Below, one piece after another: positions 11,912-23,600 of a stretch of 64,000 nt of DNA (position 1 is the first letter of the stretch; each line of letters starts with the position of its first letter). The notes under the pieces were generated by a model, which had not been told where the DNA came from, ran no database searches, and saw only the letters and a program-made list of their open reading frames with translations. This stretch comes from Hirudinaria manillensis (lineage: Eukaryota > Annelida > Clitellata > Hirudinida > Hirudinidae), in contig CM067532.1 in the NCBI GenBank assembly GCA_034509925.1, forward strand, positions 3,428,142-3,492,141. Direction: 5' to 3'. The position numbers were made by a program, and so were the translations under genes.

Positions 11912-12890
11912 GTGGCTTACCCAAACGTTCGCGGCATTAGCTACCTTGATCTTTTTTGTGCTCTACGTGGCCAACTGAATGCTATCCACTGGGCCATGGA
12001 CCATGGATTAGTGCCACGAACTAGATCCTGTCGCTGCACGGGAGTCTATGTCGACATGGAGCTGAGCCAGGAAGCCAGCCTGAGCGATGGCTATGTCTGG
12101 AAATGTCCTGTCTGCCGCTCTACGAATACAATTCGAGCTGGAAGTTTATATCAAAACAGCAGTTTCTCATTGGAGCAGAGCATCCCTGTAAGAATAAACT
12201 TTTATCCGCTTATAAATTTGATAGCTAGGCATAAATGATATGTACCAAAATTTAATGTTTTGATTATTTTTACTTCAGATGACTTTTTTTTTGGTCGGTG
12301 GGTGACTTCACTGAAGATAACTTTGGATATCTTCTAGGTATAGACGATGAGCACATAGTTTCAAATTGGTTCAATACGCATCGTGACCTCTGTGTCTATT
12401 GGGTTAGAGATAATCCAATACGCATTGGATGTCCGGGGCATATTGTCCAAATCGGCAAGAGTGTGATTTCAGCTCCCGAAGGGACGAGGAACAATCCGCG
12501 AGTAGCCCAAAGATGGATCTTTGGTGGAATCGACAAAAATACCAAAGAAGCCTTCTTAGTTGAGGTTCCTCGGGGGGGGGGGGGTGCTGCCACGCTCTTG
12601 CCGATCATTAAACTACACGTACTTCCAGGTAAAAAAACAGATATTTGTATAAATCCATGGAGTCGAACTTACCTATTTTTCTTTTAATAGGCACCACAGT
12701 GTGGAGTGGCCAATGGTCTGCGTACAGGAACCTGACAGTCGCCAGTGGCTTAGAACATTCAATTAACTTTATTCGCGCCCCCAATACCAACTCCGTGAAG
12801 AATATGATTAGATGTGCGAAGGACAGACTCAAAGAAATGGGAGGAACTCCAGAGCACATCGAATCGCATCTCGCGGAGATATTATCCCGT
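11912..12890 (+). mobile_element. Merlin-type (IS1595/ISXO2-like) transposase gene, catalytic acids lost
   Basis: Three exon blocks are visible: ~11912-12187, 12279-12628 and 12691-12890, with GT-AG introns between them. The N-terminal block carries a zinc-binding pattern (CRC, then WKCPVC) and the GYVWKCPVCRS signature typical of the family. The core reads RWIFGGIDKNTKEAFLVEV, TLLPIIKLHVLPG and EHSINFIRAPNTNS, matching the IS1595-like DDE domain of Merlin DNA transposons. All three expected acids are replaced: QIGKS where EIDES is usual, WSGQW where SDCW is usual, and NSVKN where NTIES is usual. A run of nine T at 12284-12292 puts exon 2 one base out of phase with exon 1; one T fewer would give the family-like MTFFWSVGDFT. 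A 13-G run (12572-12584) sits inside the core. No terminal inverted repeats were recognised. It is either a decayed copy or a domesticated, non-cutting relative. Confidence 0.8.
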
Positions 12891-12959
12891 GTAAATAAAA
12901 TTTCTTTATGTTAAATTTGTGAATAAATTGCTAAATCAATTTTCTTAACCTCTTTTTTA

Positions 12960-13705
12960 TGGGCGGAGCAGAATATTTAAAACTATTAATGACACATAAG
13001 TGGGTGAAACTACGTTTGCTTTGATGTTTTGAACGGGGTATTTCTGTTCGTGAATGTCATTTGGACCTCAAGGAACGAAAAACATTTTCATTAAATTAGG
13101 GTATGTAACGGAAGCAAAAATGAACGCGTTTATTCACGGTTACAGAAAACAACCACAACTACTACGTTCCGGAATTCATCGAAAGCTAGCCAGCAGGCGG
13201 AAGGACAGGAAACAACAAGTCTTCTGTAGCTTTTTGCGCCAATGCCTCATTTGCATATTGTCTCTCTTATGTATATAGGCACTATAGACGTAACCGTCAT
13301 CGCTGAAAATTCTCTCGCTGGAACAGTTTGATGCCAGTATGCAAAAACTTTCTTCGCCAGTCGAAAGAGCTATGGCACGGATGCATCTTCTACCACAACA
13401 GAAGAAAATCCAGGTTGTCAAAGCTAACCGGTTGCATCAACAAAGATATATTTGTCGACTTCATAAACCTCTGCAAGTTATTTTAGTTTTCCTCAAAGTA
13501 AAATATGCAAATCTGAGGTCGAGAACATTAACAGCCCGCCAAAGCCCGCTTTGAAGCATTGAACGCAGGACAGGCTCGGTGCGCTTGATTGGCCCCGCCC
13601 GTGCAGGTCTCCAGTGCGCATCTAAGGAATTTTAACGCAATGTGAGAGGGAAACATATTCTTAGTATCAGTCAATAAATCACAATTAATTAAATTCTAAG
13701 CGAAT
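12960..13705. other. Spacer with no supported gene
   Basis: Several 65-80 residue frames overlap on both strands, but none resembles a known family. A short GC-box and CCAAT-like cluster (GATTGGCCCCGCCC) occurs near 13587-13600. A possible C-terminal stretch of the Merlin-like gene (GRSRIFKTIND, ~12962-13000) is too weak to add. Confidence 0.3.
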
Positions 13706-13798
13706 GTGCTCTTGCAATGGGCACGTCGTCGACAGCATTACCATTCAACCTCCTCAAATCATCTTGAAGACATCGATCAAGCACGACTTCTATCTGAC
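13706..13798 (-). pseudogene. Displaced, decayed copy of an alpha-mannosidase exon
   Basis: On the - strand this reads GQIEVVLDRCLQDDLRRLNG and then NAVDDVPIA. It aligns with the real exon at 16952-17091 (GQIEVMLDRRLLQDDWRGLK). One codon is missing and many substitutions are spread along it. The acceptor-side sequence (TGCAG before GGTCAGATAG on the - strand) is kept. It sits about 840 bases beyond the last coding exon of the mannosidase, so it cannot be part of the normal transcript. A partial tandem duplication whose other exons have decayed or were deleted is the simplest reading. Confidence 0.75.
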
Positions 13799-14641
13799 CT
13801 GCAATGTACATGACTCGCAAAATCGTTAAATAAGCACATGTGATTAGATGATTAACGCTCCGAATTAAACCGTGACCGCCATAGTGCCAATGACGCCGCT
13901 CATTTAATGACTAATAATAATGCTAAGGTAAATCGTTCTCATCTTTTACTCGAGTCATCGACGCCTGACCAGTCGGTCTATTCCTTAGGTAAACGCAAGC
14001 ACGTTCGCTTAGAACTTAATTATTTGTCAAATATCTCAGTGTTAAAAGACTGCATTTTACAATAACAATCAACAGCTAGTTGGTCAATGGCTGCTCATAG
14101 AAGGCCATTTTGTCGGAGTATCTGATGTGATTGCCACTACTATAACGACGTATATATAGTAAAACACCTCAACCACGTTCCCATATTAACAGTAAAATCA
14201 AATTTATTTTTCATACTATATCGTGTTGAACAACGTAAAATATTTGGAAAAAAATAACAATACTGATTAACTTATTACAATAATAAAGTCTTTCAACAAA
14301 AAGGAAATTATAGTAATCTCTTCTTTAAAGTAACTATTAATTAAAATAACAGAAAATGAAAGACCTATACATGTATTTAATATATAATCTATCAAACCTA
14401 TATATATATGCCTACCTAATAATTAACATTTTTCAAATGATAGCAACCTAAAACAAATGTATAAACAATTGAAATTTCGAGAGCCACTCAAAATAATTAC
14501 ATTCAACTGCTCCCTACAAATAATTAACCACTTCCTCATCTCTCAAACAAACATGGCATGTGCAACAAAACAAATAAACTATTTTTAACAGAAAATCTCT
14601 AATAAGCTCTAATAATTCAATAATATTAACAAGTTGAAAAA

Positions 14642-17600
14642 TTACGTTGAGACAATAAAAAGCCATGTTTTGAGCTCCATTGGACTAATTGTCAAGACAT
14701 TTGAATGGATTTTTGCTTTGATTTGGGATCCAGTGAGGTTCATTTCGTACAATTCAATTTCAAGATACCCATTGAGGAAAAGTGATGCATGCAACTGGAC
14801 ATAAATACAAAACATAATTTGACCATATAATAAATAACTGATATCACCATATGCATTTATTCTGTTTAAAATTTAGCTAAGGGTTTCACTTAGCATCACA
14901 AATTACCATTGATCAAAAGTTAATTAAACTCTGTTCAGTCTACATGTAATACAGTGCGCGTCAAAAAGATAGGACAGGTGCATATTTTGATGATATCATT
15001 GCAAGTAGTGGAGTTATGTAAACCATTTTTTTATATGATATAGTAAAATACGTTACATTTACAGATTTATCAAATTTATTGTGCAAAAATAAATATTTTG
15101 TGAGAATTTAGCAAAAAACTGGAAATCCCCGAAATTGCACACATCAACGAAGAACACTGTGGAGCATAAATTTTCAAATTTATTGGATTTAAACATTTAA
15201 ATTATGATTTATATGAAAGTCAATAATGAGTTTTGTCTCCTTTCTTCATAATTACCTCTTTAATTCTGTTTTTTAATGAATCCAGGAAAGGTTTTAGGCT
15301 GTCTTCGTCCAGCTCTTTCCAGGCCTTTTCCAAAGAGTCTTTCAGCTCTTGAGCGGTGGAATATTGTTTGCCATTACAATATATTTTCCTGGCAAGCAAT
15401 CCCCACACGTTTTCGATGGGGTTCAAGTCTGGGGAGCGAGATAGCCACTTGAGAACCTCCAAATTCCTTTCCTGGAAAAAAAGTTTGGTTGCTTTTGCCG
15501 TGTGTAGAGGGGCATTGTCATGCTGGAAGATCACCCTTTCACTTCCAAATTTGTCACATAATGTGAACAAATGATGGTCCAGAGTTTCAACATATTTGGC
15601 AGAGTTTTGATTCCCCTCTAAGAACACAAGTTCGGAAGATCCTCGAGAGGAAATGGCAGCCCAGACCATCACTGAGCCACCTCCAAAATTTCTTTTAAAA
15701 AATGACTTTTTGCATTTTCTGACATCGTGCCAATGAAATTTGAATCCATCTGGACCATCCAAGTTAAATTTTTTTTCATCTGAAAAAATAACGGACTTCC
15801 AGTTGGTGTCCAAATCCAGCATCTCCTTTGCCCAGTTCAGTCGGAACTTCTTGTGGGCCTCCGTCAGAAGCGGCTTGTGCTGACGCTTAACAAACTTTAG
15901 AAAACCACTTCCACGGAGACATCTCAATATTGTCGATTTACTGACATTTAGCTTTAAGCTATTTTTTAGGTCCTTTGTTGAACTGAGCCCCTTGGAAGCC
16001 CCTTCGCGAAGGATGACTCTTCTCTGACGTTCATCCAGTTTTTTTGGTCTTCCAGGGGAACAAATCGTTCCATAACTTTGAGGATCACTTAAAAAACGAC
16101 TAATAACATTTCTAGAGCGATTCATCCTCCTAGAAATTTCAGAAATTGACAAATTCAAGTCTTTAAAGGCAATAATTTGCCCTCTTTCAATATCATTAAG
16201 TTGCTTTCCTAAACCCATTAATAATAACGTTACCTATCGATATTTTATTCTATAAACATGTTACGGACATCAAGTAATATATAAGGAGTCTTATTATGTT
16301 AATGAACTTTTGTGAAACCTGTAATAAAAATTTTTTTCCTCAACGGAAGAGACCCCACGCTCCGTTGCGGAAACTCCGAGAAACAACATCAAAAGTGTTT
16401 GTTGGTGGATTCTCATCAATATTCAAATTTTAGTCTTAACTTTTATTGAATACTAATTAATTACTCTCTTATGATCGCTAAAATCAGCATTTTGACCGAA
16501 GTTTAGCGGTAATTTTAAAGATAGAGACAGAAAACTTGTGATTCTAGTACCTGTCCTATCTTTATGACGCGCACTGTATATGTAATGCATGCACTGCAGT
16601 GTGATACTAACAGTGATAGTCTTTGAAAAGCAATTTTGGAAATCTTTTCCTTCAAGAATATTGGATTCAAGGCCATAATAATGAAGTGTGACCAGAAACT
16701 CCTGCTTGGTTTGATTGGATGTCAGCGACCTCCATTTCACCATGGAGATTCCACAGGGCAACTCGACGCTTCCACCGAGTAATTTCAAAGATAAATTGAA
16801 ACTGAGTTGTTTCATAACCACCAAATGGTCATCGAGTCTCAAAGCATTGTGAAAAGCCAATGCAGATGGCTTGGGCAAGTCACTCTGAAGCCAGTTTAAT
16901 CACACGGTTTATAATCATTAAACATCTTGTAATAATAATTTGTAGTCTTACTTCTGAAAGATGCTGACTCCTGAGATTTTCAAAGCTAATTGCAAACGTG
17001 CTTGCAATGGGCACGTTGTCGACAACATTTTCCTTCAGTCCCCTCCAATCATCTTGAAGAAGACGTCGATCAAGCATGACCTCTATCTGACCTGTAATGT
17101 AACATGGCTTCGATTGATAATTCATTAAGTATATACATGAAACGAAACTTGAAATGTAACCTTTTTTAGCACCGGTGACGGCATGGGACTGTCCAGATAC
17201 AAGGTTCAGACGAGTTTTTCCGTCTTCAATAAAGGCCAGGTTTGTCATGGGGTAGAAATTGCCTTGGATACCAAACTTCCTTCTCCACTTCCTTTTTATC
17301 ATCTGGTTTATTAAGCCACATGAATTCATGAAGCTGCTTAAATTATTCTGAACTCAGATTTTGCTTTTAAATTGAATATAAACTATAAATACAAAAAAGG
17401 GCAATCAATTTTGCTGATTAATTCTTAATATTATTCTGGAAAATAAAATAAAATGATATTCATGGAAAAGACTAATTGATGAGCTCCTTTTGATAAAAGG
17501 TATTTGCAGTCAATTTATGGTGCATTGTACCTGATAACCATTTAGGTCTGTGAAGAAATAATCATTATCAATAGAAGGTGTTTCAAGGACCATGGAGATC

Positions 17601-20600
17601 TCATAGTTTCTTTTCATGCTTATATCAACAATGTTTGTCAAAAAGATACTCTTCTGAAGTCCTTTTGTAGAAAATTAAATGATAATTATTATTTATTTAC
17701 TTGTTAAGTAATTATTTAACATCTATTATTTTTCATGCAAACTCATCCCATGGCATATCAAAAATAAAAAAGTGAAACATGACAACTTAAATTAAACTTC
17801 AACAGTTTAATTATCTTTAAAGATATTGATGACCTCGTATAAAAAAAAGGTTGCCTTCTCAAAGACTCATCAATGTCTAGTCATAATTGTTCCAATCCAA
17901 CAACAACAAAAAATGAATCAATCAACTGCAAAAAAAAATTAAATTAAAAGCCAACCGCAGCAGTGAAATATTTCAGCGATTTGAATGATTTCAGGAGATA
18001 TTTGTGCCACCACAAATGATATCAGGTTGCCTTGAACCAGAATGGCATGTTTCACAAAGATCTCCACTTCCTACATTTAATACAAACCCTTATACCTACC
18101 GTGCAAGCTTGGCATGACAACAAATTTGTTTAAGACAAAGCAAGTCAATTTACTACAGCAAAGACTAAATCTTAGTTGCTTAATTTGCACACCTGAGGCT
18201 TTCCAGAAGGAAGAAAGATATAAGCTCCGCTCTTGTCTTGGAAGGGATTCAAATTCGGGCTTGAACTATAGGTCAAGAACTTTGTTCTTAGATAATGTGT
18301 TTTGTTGCCAGACTTTTTCAGGATTTTCTAAATTTGTGAGTAATTTCCATTTCTAAATAAAATCTTTATTCAAATAAAAAAGATAAAACAGTTAACATTC
18401 AAAAAAGAAATTCAATAAAATTCTTTAAATGTTTTTTAATAATGAACTTTAAACAGATTTGTGTTCAATAGTCAATCATGAGTTTATTGAGCATGACTTT
18501 CAATGTACAAAATTGGAGTCAATATAGTCAAATTTCTATATTACAATTATTATATACATATATAAAGTTATTAGGCATATATACAATTATTATATACATA
18601 AAAAGAAATTGATACTCTGTGCGAGCGCCGACAAGAATCCTCAGAGAGGTTGCCCCATCTGCAAACGTTTCGGCCCATTTCGGGCCACACCCGCTGATCA
18701 AGTGGATGTTCTTGTCAGTCGAATCTTTTGCACACCTGCCTTCCCCCTCTCTCTCTCTTCGTCCCACAATACGACACGCATACAAGACCATCGCCATACC
18801 ACGCAACCCTCGCTCACTACAACTCTCGCGCCCGAAACCGACATCGAACTGCCTGCGGAGCTCAGGTACGCAGCTTAAATAGCTGTCATTAGCGCCGACC
18901 TTTCAGGGGGCTATGCCCGGAGTCTTCCAATTGGTTGAGATTTTGATTGGATGGATTTGGCCACTGGTACAGCTGCGTGACCTTTCGACTCGGCCGTTGC
19001 CTATAAAAGCCTTCAGCTGCCTTTGTACTCGCCTCGAGTTGCGGATCGAGCCGAGAGGTGGTTTTTAGCACTGGTTGATGGATTGTCCCCAGTTCTCCGT
19101 GGGAGACTACCTGGTGTCCCTCTTTGACCATATCCACTGCGACACCGCCTCAGCATACATATAATTATTAGACATATATACAGTGCCTAATAATTGTATA
19201 AATTATTATTGTTTGTCAGCAATGCTCTGAAGAGTGACCGGTACGAAGAGCTGAAGATGGATTTAGAGGGGAAAGGTTACAGCACCCGTGTGTTGCCAAT
19301 AGAAGTCAGAGCGAGAGGGCTGGTAGGCAAGTCTACCTACGCCTTTCTCAGGAAGATATGCCTTTCAAACAGGCAAACCAAGCAGTTCATCCAGAGAATA
19401 GCCAAGTCTGCAGAATCGGCTTCTCACTGGATTTGGGCCACGAAGGACCAAAGGTAAGCCTCAGGCACTGCGAGGCAAGTCGTCCCTGTCCACCCCACCA
19501 AAACAGGGACTCCAGTTTAAGGCCAAGAAAGAGACAGCCCTGACGCCATTCACACCAAAGTTATTTAAGAAGCACTGCAATATCGACTTTGACAGTTTTT
19601 CGGATGGAGGAGCCCTTGCGGAATTTTTCGTGAAATGTCGGTGCAAGTATTAGCTGTTTGTCGGAAGTCTTGTTTGGTTATTGGAAGAAAGAAGCTGGCA
19701 GGGACATCTGCTTGAGTGTCAGGGCCAAAACACTTGTCGAGGGGTCCAATCCTCTGAAGATCTCTGCCAGAATGCTCGTGCAAGAGTTTAAATCAACATA
19801 TATACAATTATTAGACACATATGCAGTGCATTCTTCAAAATTTCAACCACAGCATTACCTTCATGACTCCTCCTTCAAAATACACTTCAACAGAAGGATT
19901 GCTTAATAAAAATGATTTCTGAATACTTGATAACCTTTTAAGATAAATAAAATTATTGTTTAAAATAGCAGATAACAAAGTTTATTACCTGGTCTTTAAA
20001 TTATTTTAACTCACCAAAAGTTCCTTGAATGAGAAACTGTTTCAACATTGCTTCTAATACATCCTTCTTCATTGTATGAAGCATCCAAAAGACTAATTTC
20101 ATGAAGACCCAAAGGCTCCAACTTGAGCTGAATGTACACCTGTAGGTTGACATTGATTGAGATATACTTAAATGTACTTGAACTTATGTTGTTATAAAAT
20201 GTTGTGAACTTATATATGAAATTATATTGTTTATGCACTTAAATCTTAAACAAAACCCTTCACTTGCATTGAAAGTCTGGGCAGCAAAACTCAGATCCTG
20301 ACGAAAACTTGGACTTGTCTGACAAAGAAGTGGATTTTTCAGCTCATCAAGAACTCTGATGTTGTCTTTTTGGACAAACAACTTTATCACTTCAAAGCTT
20401 GTTGAAGTCAATGAATTGAACACGAGCAGCTTCCTAATGTTTTTCAATTTTAATTGCTTTGATATGAAAACAACTCAGTAGAAAAAATTTCCACCAGGAC
20501 AAAAAGTTATTTATTGACTTTATTTGAACTTACCAACTTATTTTAATTAATTAATCCTTTGAAGTCAGCACAATAATTTATAAATAATTCCTTTAATGTC

Positions 20601-23600
20601 CTTTTAATAAAGCTAAAATTTCTTAAAATGTAACACTGACACTATCCTTTTATTGCTATAGTTTTCAGACCATAATAATGTCACAATAACCTCTAATATC
20701 AATATATACAGTTTCTAGTTGAGTAGAAAGAAGCCTACAAGAATTATCTGATGACTTGTAACTTAATTGTTAACTGCAATAAAATATTTTATAGAAAATA
20801 TAAGTATAGTGAAAAAAATAGTAGGTGACAATATATAAAATATGGAAATACATGGAAAAAGCACTAACTGAGGAACTCGAAGTACCTCATCCTGCTTTGA
20901 GTCAAACAGACCCACTTTTCTTGTTAGCTAAAACAATACTAATGAATCATCATCATCACCAGTCTAGGTCTTAAATAGTTAAACTAATTAAATGAATGCT
21001 TCACAAATCAAATACCAAACCAAGTTGATGAACTTTTTCCTCTTAAGGAGTTTTACGTCTGATTGGAGAAGCATCACTGATTTGTCTAGAAAATGCCCGG
21101 CAGAGCGACGAAATTCAAGCAATCTGAAATGTTCAGTTAAAGACAATAAAAGTTGATTTATTATATCAAATGGCTAAAGTACTTTTCCTCAGTATCCTTG
21201 ATGACCTCCAACCTTGATGTTCCAGTGATGGTGTCGTGATGCTGCAAAGTTGAGTCATCACGGATACATCCATATAAGTCATTTAAGCAAAGAATGGTGT
21301 GTAGTTTTGTTCATATAAGATACAGTTATAGCAGTTGCATTATCATAATGACTCTTAGAGAGGAATTGTGATTCTAAAGCGGGTTTATCCAAACTACCTC
21401 CCATGGCCAACTGCAACTTTAAATCTATTTTTAATTGGCCAGTGGCAAATTTTAAAATTATATCAGAATATGGCCTGCACACAAAGCCCTTATTACTTGT
21501 TTTTAAATAAAAATCTTAACCAAGAAATCTGTGACAACTGATTCAACATGATGTTGGGCAAAATCAATCAATAATTCTGATAATGTGGAATATTTGAGGC
21601 AACAAAACAAATGATGAGAATGTGTTTCAAAATTCAGATGAACAGTGTTTCTAAGGACAGTGCAGAAGCATTGAAAGTTTCAAGTCAGTACTACTGACTA
21701 GGATGAATATAGTCATTAGGACAAGGAAATTAACTTGGAAAAGCTAATCCTATTAAATTATATGTGGAGATATTCTCTCCATGAACAGATATCATCCAAC
21801 AATTTGTTGAAGCAATTGCCAACAATGTTTGTAAGCCCTGAAAAAGAGTTATCTTGGAATAAATTCTTGGAATTGTTTATTTGGTGACAATATTCTAGAT
21901 ATTATTACACAGAAGAAGACAAAAAAAACTTTTTGAATCCTCTGGTGAAGGAGGAGCTGAGATAACATCACCTATCAAGACTTGGGTGTTGCAAATGTAA
22001 AAGTGAATTATATATGGCATCAATTATATATACCTGCAATTTTATAACATGGTAAATGATCAGAAATAGCTTCTGCCATAGAACAAGTGTAATAATAAAT
22101 ACATTGTTATAGGTTAAAAATAGTTTTTTTCTAGACCTAATCAGCTAGGAGTTCAACTTATTGCTGTTCATATTGCACCCAATGGAGGGTTAATACTGTA
22201 GAATGTGGAAGATCAGTGTACCTTATAGGGTAGAATGTAATATGAATAAGAATTAAGATATCTTGGTGGCTTAGAAGGGTATAAATTGTCCCAATAGATC
22301 AACTTTTTCATCTTTCTTCTTTTCAATTATAAAAGGAGGCTTCATGTTTTGTCAATGATTATTCATTTTGTGGAAGACTGGATATTTAAGTAGCTATGTG
22401 CATTAATTAAAAAGGCTGATAGTAAAGAATTCATTTTATATTCCCACTACCTCCAGCTCTGTCAAGAAGGATCATTGTTCTGGTGCAATCAGAGGCACCT
22501 CTTTTTAGAATGAATTACCACTCTTTTTTTTTTGTTTAAAAAAAAATTATCATTCACAAAAAGCAATGTTGTAGTTTGATTGGTTTACTTAAATAAACCA
22601 GCTTATGTACTTTGCTTCAATGAAATGGCCCAGTTGTTTGGTTATTGTCATATATGGCACTTGGCAAAAAAAGTTTAGATACCCTTCCTCTAAATTGAGA
22701 ACATGACAGTGTGTGAATAAAATACAATTTAAATGCAATAATCAGGTATTAATTTATGTGATAGATAAACATAATGCTCTCATGCAGCTGAGAACAAATC
22801 TTTATATGTAATTTTAATTACATAACTATCTTTTTATCATTGATAATTAAATGTAACTTTTTAGCTCTTAGATGAAATCAAATTACATCATTGTTGAACA
22901 ATGTGCAGACCATACTGCACCAAATAACCTGATAGATTGAAAAATCATCCTGCAGCTTTTTGATTGTCTCCTGACATTGTAACACTTCTTCATTCAGCAT
23001 AGGAAATTGATTGGAAAGATGCTGAGATGATATGAGTCCAAAGAAGATTTCAGCATTCCTGAAGAGTCATTATTTTTGTTATCCCATAAGTACTTTGTGG
23101 ACAGAAACTTCTAAATAGCTACTTAAATATCCAGTCCATAATAATGTCATTTAAATAAACAATAAAATAAACTTTAGCATTTTTTAGCAATAAAGACTTA
23201 CGGATATTTCAAATGTGTAAATCTAAATTATGTAAGATATCAATAGTGACAAAACCAATGACTGTAGAAGTAAATTGTAGAATTTTGTCAACATAATTAT
23301 ATTTGTAATCAAGATAAAAGTTCAAGAAGATATTGTCAGTTAAGACCAAATCATTATTATCAATTATTATTTAATTACCACCAGATACCAATTTAAATGC
23401 TAATGCATTTATTAATTTTTATTTTATATACTTATTTTATTTTACCTCAGAATGGACTGACTAGATCTGATTAAGGACTTGAGTTTTGGCCTCGTAGAAT
23501 AAAATCCACTCCAGTATTGGTTGCTTCGGTCACTGTAGGGAAAGAAATCTCCTTCGAACCTTGGCACCAGCTTATTGGTGATTTTCATTTCATTTTCTGC

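Larger units (their letters stand above)
14952..16576 (-). mobile_element. Complete Tc1-like DNA transposon
   Basis: A 1625-bp element is bounded by 28-bp terminal inverted repeats (CAGTGCGCGTCA, then AAAGATAGGACAGGT-like) that differ at one position. A TA dinucleotide flanks each end (14950-14951 and 16577-16578), the standard Tc1/mariner target duplication. It carries a single uninterrupted transposase frame at 15220-16218. It sits in the last intron of the mannosidase gene in the same orientation, 35 bases past that intron's donor-side exon. Near-identical ends and an open frame suggest recent insertion. Confidence 0.93.

Noticed and set aside
22655-22700. Mariner-end-like sequence (GGCACTTGGCAAAAAAAG)
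   Set aside because: No matching inverted partner was found nearby, so no element is called.
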